From contig BQJG01000027.1 of assembly GCA_021604585.1 (NCBI GenBank), forward strand, positions 1 through 44,208: DNA of 44,208 nt, in the 5' to 3' direction. The stretch is from Hyphococcus sp. GTDB taxonomy: Bacteria; Pseudomonadota; Alphaproteobacteria; Caulobacterales; Parvularculaceae. This document shows, in pieces, positions 39,989 to 44,208 of the stretch; within the stretch, counting starts at the first letter, position 1, and each line of letters starts with the position of its first letter. Both the position numbers and the translations under genes were made by a program. The notes beneath the pieces are model-generated. The model did no database searches and was not told the origin of the DNA. It saw only the letters and a list, made by a program, of their open reading frames with translations.

Positions 39989-40048
39989 ATCGACATTTCA
40001 GCCAGTAGCGTGCAGGGGAACCGGCGCGACCAACAGGAGACTTTGAGT

Positions 40049-40876
40049 ATGCTGCAACATAAAATCGCCATTGGCGCCGCCCTTGCCGGAGCATTAGTGC
40101 TCGGCGCACTGGCAGTCAGCTATTCAAACGCGCAACCAGAACCAAAAGAAAATATGTCAGTTGCGCCCCACGAGAAACCGAAAACATCTTTTTCCGATTT
40201 GCAGGAAGATGAGATCGGCATGATTGTTCGCGCCTATCTAATGGACAATCCGGAAGTGATTATCGAGGCGGTGGAGGCATACCGCAACCAGTTGCGCACG
40301 GCCGATGCGGAACGCGCAAAGGCAGAAGCCGCCGCCAACTTGCCGATGCTTCTCGATGCGAGCACCAGCTTTATCGCCGGAAAAAACCCGGCCAAAGCTA
40401 AAGTCGCTGTGATCGAGATGTATGACTACCATTGCGGATACTGCAAGCGCGCCACGGGATTGGTGAAAGACATGGTGAAGAATGACGCGGATGTGAAAGT
40501 CGTGTTCCGCGAATTGCCGATCTTGAAAGAAGAATCCGGCTATGCCGCCGAAATGGCGCTGGCTGCACGCGAACAGGGCAAATTCCTCGACATGCATTTT
40601 GACATGCTTGACTCATCGGGCGTGCTGACCAAGGACCGCGTCGACGCCATCGCCCGCAAGCACGGCCTTAACGTTGCCAAGATGAAAGCAGAGATCGAGT
40701 CTGGCGCGATCCCCAACATGATCGAGACCAATCACAGGCTTGCCGCGCAGATGGGCATTGACGGAACACCGGCCTTCATCATCGCCTCAACGGACGGCGC
40801 CTATATTGATGTCGTGACCGGCTTCGACCCGGATGCAATCTCCGCCAAGATCAAGGAAGCCAAGGCCGCGCGTTAG
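40049..40876 (+). CDS. DsbA-family thiol-disulfide protein with ScsC-like N-terminus
   Basis: A 275-residue exported thioredoxin-fold protein. A signal or anchor segment (HKIAIGAALAGALVLGALAV) comes first, then a helical N-terminal part (IGMIVRAYLMDNPEVIIEAVEAYR, residues 56-79) of the type that drives oligomerisation in ScsC/Com1 proteins. The thioredoxin domain carries the active site C129-G-Y-C132 (YDYHCGYCKRATG) and the cis-proline loop GIDGTPAFII. Known relatives act as disulfide isomerases or oxidases in the periplasm. AGGAGA eight bases before the ATG at 40049 selects this start. Its stop overlaps the stop of convergent ccmD by three bases. A role in handling apocytochrome thiols is a reasonable but untested link. 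Confidence 0.9.
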   Translation: MLQHKIAIGAALAGALVLGALAVSYSNAQPEPKENMSVAPHEKPKTSFSDLQEDEIGMIVRAYLMDNPEVIIEAVEAYRNQLRTADAERAKAEAAANLPMLLDASTSFIAGKNPAKAKVAVIEMYDYHCGYCKRATGLVKDMVKNDADVKVVFRELPILKEESGYAAEMALAAREQGKFLDMHFDMLDSSGVLTKDRVDAIARKHGLNVAKMKAEIESGAIPNMIETNHRLAAQMGIDGTPAFIIASTDGAYIDVVTGFDPDAISAKIKEAKAAR

Positions 40877-41016
40877 TGCGTTTCTTTTGAATCTTTTGTT
40901 TCTGCGGCAACCGCCTTTTTCAAAGCGGCAATGCGCCATGCAATTAGACCCGCGATAGCGATGATCGACACGGCGTAAGCTGTCAGAATATAGGGCGTGT
41001 GCAGTCCAAAATTCAT
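40873..41016 (-). CDS. ccmD: Heme exporter protein CcmD
   Basis: A 47-residue single-span membrane protein. It begins MNFGLHTPYILTAYAVSIIA, with one hydrophobic helix, then WRIAALKKAV and a charged tail (AETKDSKETH), the usual CcmD plan. CcmD joins CcmABC and helps release holo-CcmE from the complex. The start is fixed by ATGA: the ATG (41016-41014) overlaps the ccmC stop (41015-41013). It is the last gene of the operon ccmA-ccmB-ccmC-ccmD, which supports the call more than the short sequence alone. Being so short, it is easily missed in automated annotation. Confidence 0.9.
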   Translation of the reverse strand: MNFGLHTPYILTAYAVSIIAIAGLIAWRIAALKKAVAAETKDSKETH

Positions 41017-41762
41017 GAGGCATCCTCTACTGCAGCCGCAGGCCGGCTCGGCGTTCGGGCGGATCTCGCCTCAGCGCGCTGGCGCGCGAGCAGCACGCGC
41101 ATCCCCGCAAATACGAGCCACGCAAAAAGCGCCGTATAGGCGATGATCATCGTAAACAACGGTGTCAACATGCTAGCATCGATCGACGGTCCGTCGGCGC
41201 GCAAAATGCTTGCAGGCTGGTGCAGCGAATTCCACCACTCAACGGAAAATTTAATGATCGGAATGTTGATGAAGCCAACCAGCGCCAGAATTCTGGCGAA
41301 GCGCGCCGCACGCGCCGCCTCGGGAACTGCTTGCCATACCGCCATGTAACCAAAATAGATAAACAGCAAAATTAACATCGAGGTCAGGCGCGCATCCCAC
41401 ACCCACCATGCGCCCCATGTGGGCTTGCCCCATACAGCGCCGGTAAACAGCGCCAGCGCCGTAAACACCGCGCCGGGAACGGCAGCCGAACGCGCCGCAA
41501 TGTCGGCGAGCGAATGACGCCACACAAACGCGACCAGGCTCATCAGCGCAATAAAGGAATAGGAAGAGAGCGCCATCCACGCAGCCGGCACATGCACATA
41601 CATGATCCGCACGGATTCACCCTGGAGATAGTCCGCAGGCGAATTGAAAAGCCCGGTGTAAAGACCGTAGGCCGCACAAACCGCGAAGACGCCAAAGGCG
41701 AAAGGAGAGACTGCACGAGCCATCGCTTCAAATTTGGCCGGGTTGGAAAATCGACTCCACAT
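41013..41762 (-). CDS. ccmC: Heme exporter/transfer permease CcmC
   Basis: A 249-residue six-helix membrane protein that presents heme to CcmE in System I cytochrome c maturation. The tryptophan-rich WWD motif is WGKPTWGAWWVWDARLTS. The flanking heme-ligand histidines are expected in YVHVPAAW before it and in WWNSLHQPAS after it; both are present. It is 17 bases downstream of ccmB and overlaps ccmD by 4 bases (ATGA). A disordered basic tail (RQRAEARSARTPSRPAAA) ends the protein. The start at 41762 (MWSRFSNPAKF) matches the family. Confidence 0.96.
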   Translation of the reverse strand: MWSRFSNPAKFEAMARAVSPFAFGVFAVCAAYGLYTGLFNSPADYLQGESVRIMYVHVPAAWMALSSYSFIALMSLVAFVWRHSLADIAARSAAVPGAVFTALALFTGAVWGKPTWGAWWVWDARLTSMLILLFIYFGYMAVWQAVPEAARAARFARILALVGFINIPIIKFSVEWWNSLHQPASILRADGPSIDASMLTPLFTMIIAYTALFAWLVFAGMRVLLARQRAEARSARTPSRPAAAVEDAS

Positions 41763-41779
41763 GTTTCAATGGTCGCTTT

Positions 41780-42448
41780 CTATTCAAGGCTGACGCGAAG
41801 GGCGGCAATAACAAAAGGCGGCGTCACCGCCGCCATAAACAGGCTTAGGGCGCCCAAAATCAAGAGTTCAGGCGAGATCAATACGCCGCCCGCCAGGTAT
41901 GCTTTCGCAGCGCTTACGCCAAAAACAAGCACAGGCGCCGCAAAGGGTGCGGCGAGAATGCTGGCCAATAGACCGCCCGTACGCAGGCCTGTGCTAAGCG
42001 CGGCCGTCAACACCGCTACGAAGATCAAAGCCGGCGCGCCAACAAGCAGCACTAGAGAAACGCCGACGCCTGCTCCAAACGGCACGCCCAGCATCGTCAG
42101 GAAAAATGGCGCGGCAAAAATCAGTGGCAGCGCCGCAATCAGAGACAACAACAGCGCCTTTGCCAGCCAATAGGGAAACAGACTTTGCTGTTCTGCGGCG
42201 ATTACGCGCAACGATCCGTCCGTAAAATCAGTTTCAAAAAGATCCGCCGCCGCAAATTGTATGGCAAGCGCAGCAGCCAACCAGATCGCCGCCGGGGCCG
42301 CGATAGCCAAAGCGGATAATGCGGGTCCGAATGCAATTGCCGCAAGCGCAGTAAAGACTGCAAAGAAAAACACCGCGTAAAACCAGCCGCCACCGGAACG
42401 GAAGGCAATGGCGACGTCGCGCCGCAACAAGAAAGTGGAAAATTTCAT
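41780..42448 (-). CDS. ccmB: Heme exporter permease CcmB
   Basis: A 222-residue six-helix permease partner of CcmA. It opens with the typical LLRRDVAIAFRSGGGWFYAVFFF, then shows FETDFTDGSLRVIAAEQQSLF and ALLLSLIAALPLIFAAPF as seen in CcmB. The C-terminal part (PVLVFGVSAAKAYLAGG) also fits. The ATG overlaps the ccmA stop by 4 bases, so the ABC transporter halves are translated together. CcmAB uses ATP to release heme-loaded CcmE from CcmC. Confidence 0.95.
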   Translation of the reverse strand: MKFSTFLLRRDVAIAFRSGGGWFYAVFFFAVFTALAAIAFGPALSALAIAAPAAIWLAAALAIQFAAADLFETDFTDGSLRVIAAEQQSLFPYWLAKALLLSLIAALPLIFAAPFFLTMLGVPFGAGVGVSLVLLVGAPALIFVAVLTAALSTGLRTGGLLASILAAPFAAPVLVFGVSAAKAYLAGGVLISPELLILGALSLFMAAVTPPFVIAALRVSLE

Positions 42449-43062
42449 CGCGCCAGCTCCAGCCGTTTGAAGCCGTCGCCCAAATCATCATGGGTCGCGA
42501 CAATAGCGATTCCGCCACGCGTCAAATGCTCATCTATCAGGGAACGGACAAGGACAACGCCGTCGCGATCAAGCGCTGCTGTCGGTTCATCAAGCAGCCA
42601 GACTTCACGCTGAACAAGCACGGCGCGGGCGAGATCGACCCGACGCCGTTGACCGGCGGAAAGCTTGCCGCCGCGCAGATGCGCAAAAGACGCCGCGCCG
42701 AGTTTCTCCAGCGCCTGCTCCACGCCGCCGCCGCTATAAACGCCTGTCCAGAACTTCAAGTTCTCAAAGGCTGTAAGCGCCGGTTTCACACTTGCCTCAT
42801 GGCCGAGAAAGAACACGCTGTCGTCAGGCGCCTTACCGGAATCCACACCTTCGCAATGCCAGCGAACCATCCCCTCAGCAGGATGGATCAGTCCCGCAAA
42901 CAGCGACAAAAGGCTCGACTTACCAGACCCGTTCGGTCCGAAAAGCTGTAGCCCATCGCCCGGCGACAGCCCAAAAGATACGCCACGCACAATCGCCGCC
43001 CCGGCGCGATCGCACCCGGCGTTCTCGGCTCTGAAACTGATGGCGCGCCGGTATTGCTCCAT
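42445..43062 (-). CDS. ccmA: Heme exporter ATP-binding protein CcmA
   Basis: A 205-residue ABC ATPase. Walker A is GPNGSGKSSLL, the signature is KLSAGQRRRVDLARAV, and Walker B is VWLLDEPTAALD, followed by IVATHDDLG with the switch histidine. FGLSPGDGLQLFGPNG before Walker A is typical of CcmA. It leads the ccmABCD operon. The 117-base gap to the divergent ccmE gene holds the promoters of both, so maturation genes on both strands may be controlled together. Confidence 0.95.
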   Translation of the reverse strand: MEQYRRAISFRAENAGCDRAGAAIVRGVSFGLSPGDGLQLFGPNGSGKSSLLSLFAGLIHPAEGMVRWHCEGVDSGKAPDDSVFFLGHEASVKPALTAFENLKFWTGVYSGGGVEQALEKLGAASFAHLRGGKLSAGQRRRVDLARAVLVQREVWLLDEPTAALDRDGVVLVRSLIDEHLTRGGIAIVATHDDLGDGFKRLELAR

Positions 43063-43179
43063 AGAGTCTTGTGTTTACGGCAATTCGCCCCGGCTTGGAT
43101 AGGTTTGACAAATGGCGCGACAATCAGCCCGGAACGGATATGTTTGTCGGCGGGCGGCGCCCGCGCTACACAAGCCCCC

Positions 43180-43623
43180 ATGAAACCGATCCATCGCAAC
43201 CGCCGTTTGGGCCTAATCGCTGCGGGCGGCGTGCTACTGGCTGGGGCCGCATGGCTCGTCTTCAGCGCGCTTGAGCGCAACATTTCCTATTTCTATACGC
43301 CAAGCGAGGCGCAAGAAGCGCATATCGCGCCGGAGATGCGCATCCGCTTGGGCGGGCTCGTTGAGACGGGAAGCCTCAACCATGGTGACGGGCTGGAGAT
43401 CATGTTTCGGGTGACGGATGGCGGTGCTACTTTGCCAGTTTTATATTCTGGCATCCTGCCCGATCTGTTCCGCGAAGGTCAGGGTGTTATCGCTCAAGGC
43501 GCCTTCAATCATGACGGCGTCTTCGTCGCCGAAACGATCCTCGCCAAACATGATGAGAATTATATTCCGAAAGAACTGCAGGGCATTACGCACGAAATGC
43601 AAGATGCGCCGCTGACCAACTAA
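43180..43623 (+). CDS. ccmE: Cytochrome c maturation heme chaperone CcmE
   Basis: A 147-residue membrane-anchored periplasmic protein that carries covalently bound heme from CcmC to the ligase CcmFH. An N-terminal basic part (MKPIHRNRRLG) is followed by one membrane segment (residues 11-30) and a beta-barrel domain. H124 in AKHDENYIP (HxxxY, with Y128) is the heme-attachment histidine. The ATG at 43180 gives the standard length; earlier starts in frame would add 42 residues unlike the family. The stop overlaps the stop of the convergent upp gene by 4 bases. ccmF, ccmG and ccmH are not in this window. Confidence 0.95.
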   Translation: MKPIHRNRRLGLIAAGGVLLAGAAWLVFSALERNISYFYTPSEAQEAHIAPEMRIRLGGLVETGSLNHGDGLEIMFRVTDGGATLPVLYSGILPDLFREGQGVIAQGAFNHDGVFVAETILAKHDENYIPKELQGITHEMQDAPLTN

Positions 43624-44208
43624 CCCTTGGTGCCATAAATCCGGTCGCCGGCATCGCCAAGCCCCGGCAAAATGTACCCCACATCATTCAGCTCACGGTC
43701 AAGCGCTGCAGTGATGATCGGAATGTCAGGGTGGGCCTTTGAAAACTTCTCAACGCCTTCTGGCGCCGCGACCAGGCACAAAAACTTGAGAGCTCTGGCG
43801 CCCGCTTCTTTCAGCTCATCGGCGGCGGAGATGGCCGTGTTGCCGGTCGCCAGCATCGGATCGACCATAATCACCAACCGCTCGCCGAGCTTATCCGGTG
43901 TCTTGAAGTAATAACGATGCGCCTCCAGCGTTTCGTGGTCGCGATACATGCCTACATGGCCAACCCGAGCGGAAGGGATTAAGTCGAGAAGCCCGTCGAG
44001 CAGCCCATTGCCCGCGCGCAGGATCGAGACAAAGCATAGTTTCTTGCCCTCGAGGTACGGCGCCCGCAGTTTTTCAAGCGGCGTTTCAATCTCGATATTG
44101 CCGAGCGCCAGATCCTTGGTCGCCTCGCAGCCCAACACAAACGCCACCTCGCGCAGCACCTGACGGAATTGCGCGGTCGATGTGTGTTTGTCGCGCAGGA
44201 TCGTCAGC
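43620..44208 (-). CDS. upp: Uracil phosphoribosyltransferase, N-terminus beyond the window
   Basis: Salvage enzyme that joins uracil to PRPP giving UMP. The reading frame runs past 44208 without a start, and the visible part begins LTILRDKHTSTAQFRQVLREV, so perhaps 10-15 residues are missing. Family motifs are KLCFVSILRAGNGLLDGLL, GMYRDHETLEAHRYYFKTP, the PRPP loop in VDPMLATGNTA and the uracil-binding tail VGYILPGLGDAGDRIYGTKG. The GTG at 44159 is not the start, because conserved residues lie upstream of it. It converges on ccmE with a 4-base overlap of stops. Confidence 0.95.
   Translation of the reverse strand, partial: LTILRDKHTSTAQFRQVLREVAFVLGCEATKDLALGNIEIETPLEKLRAPYLEGKKLCFVSILRAGNGLLDGLLDLIPSARVGHVGMYRDHETLEAHRYYFKTPDKLGERLVIMVDPMLATGNTAISAADELKEAGARALKFLCLVAAPEGVEKFSKAHPDIPIITAALDRELNDVGYILPGLGDAGDRIYGTKG

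Noticed and set aside
43054..43179. N-terminal extension of CcmE from an upstream start
   Set aside because: CcmE begins at the MKPIHRNRR start with the basic region and anchor; the extra 42 residues would overlap the ccmA start region.

Overview
The window is chromosomal DNA of an alphaproteobacterium that makes hopanoids. Evidence for this includes the hpnCDE squalene genes, two CtrA-type TTAA-N7-TTAA boxes, an RNase E with a long acidic insertion in its S1 domain and a C-terminal GWW motif, CobS, a DUF2842 protein, a System I cytochrome c maturation cluster, and a protein with a VPLPA-CTERM tail. GC content is fairly high and even. I see no insertion sequence, prophage, tRNA, rRNA or CRISPR array. 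I cannot name the genus.

Layout. (1) Positions 1-4426 are a hopanoid precursor locus: hpnC, hpnD, a 2-oxoglutarate/Fe(II) oxygenase and hpnE (cut by the window start) form a tight minus-strand operon, divergent from the glycosyltransferase hpnB. (2) 4423-9624, minus strand: a universal stress protein, a PhyH-type dioxygenase, then an overlapping four-gene operon of sulfotransferase, paraoxonase-like lipoprotein, HpnA-like epimerase and small membrane protein. (3) 9625-9938: a divergent intergenic region with three palindromes. (4) 9939-15571: tamA-tamB. (5) 15749-16717: rplM-rpsI. (6) 16965-19701: a VPLPA-CTERM protein and two exported proteins. (7) 19705-25496: ctaA, a DUF2842 protein, two J-domain proteins, an acidic membrane protein, bolA-rhomboid, sugE and cobS with no cobT beside it. 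(8) 25512-28740: a DUF885 protein and an M20 amidohydrolase. (9) 28741-29090: an intergenic region with a CtrA box, promoter-like hexamers and a strong hairpin, possibly a small transcript. (10) 29091-34730: prfB with its programmed frameshift, PBP1A and amiC. (11) 34731-38389: a long leader and rne. (12) 38522-40876: an M48 protease with TPR-like repeats and a DsbA-family protein. (13) 40873-44208: ccmABCD, ccmE, and upp cut by the window end.

How the genes work together. HpnC, HpnD and HpnE make squalene from farnesyl diphosphate. HpnB and an HpnA-like protein belong to families linked to hopanoid side-chain or sugar tailoring. Next to them lie two Fe(II)/2OG oxygenases, a PAPS-type sulfotransferase and a lactonase-like lipoprotein. 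This is an unusual set of tailoring enzymes and the best candidate in the window for an undescribed system, perhaps oxidised and sulfated isoprenoid or other lipids; that role is inference. The remaining genes are mostly envelope building (TamAB, PBP1A, AmiC, M48 protease), respiration (CtaA, CcmABCDE) and RNA or translation functions (RNase E, RF2, S9, L13).
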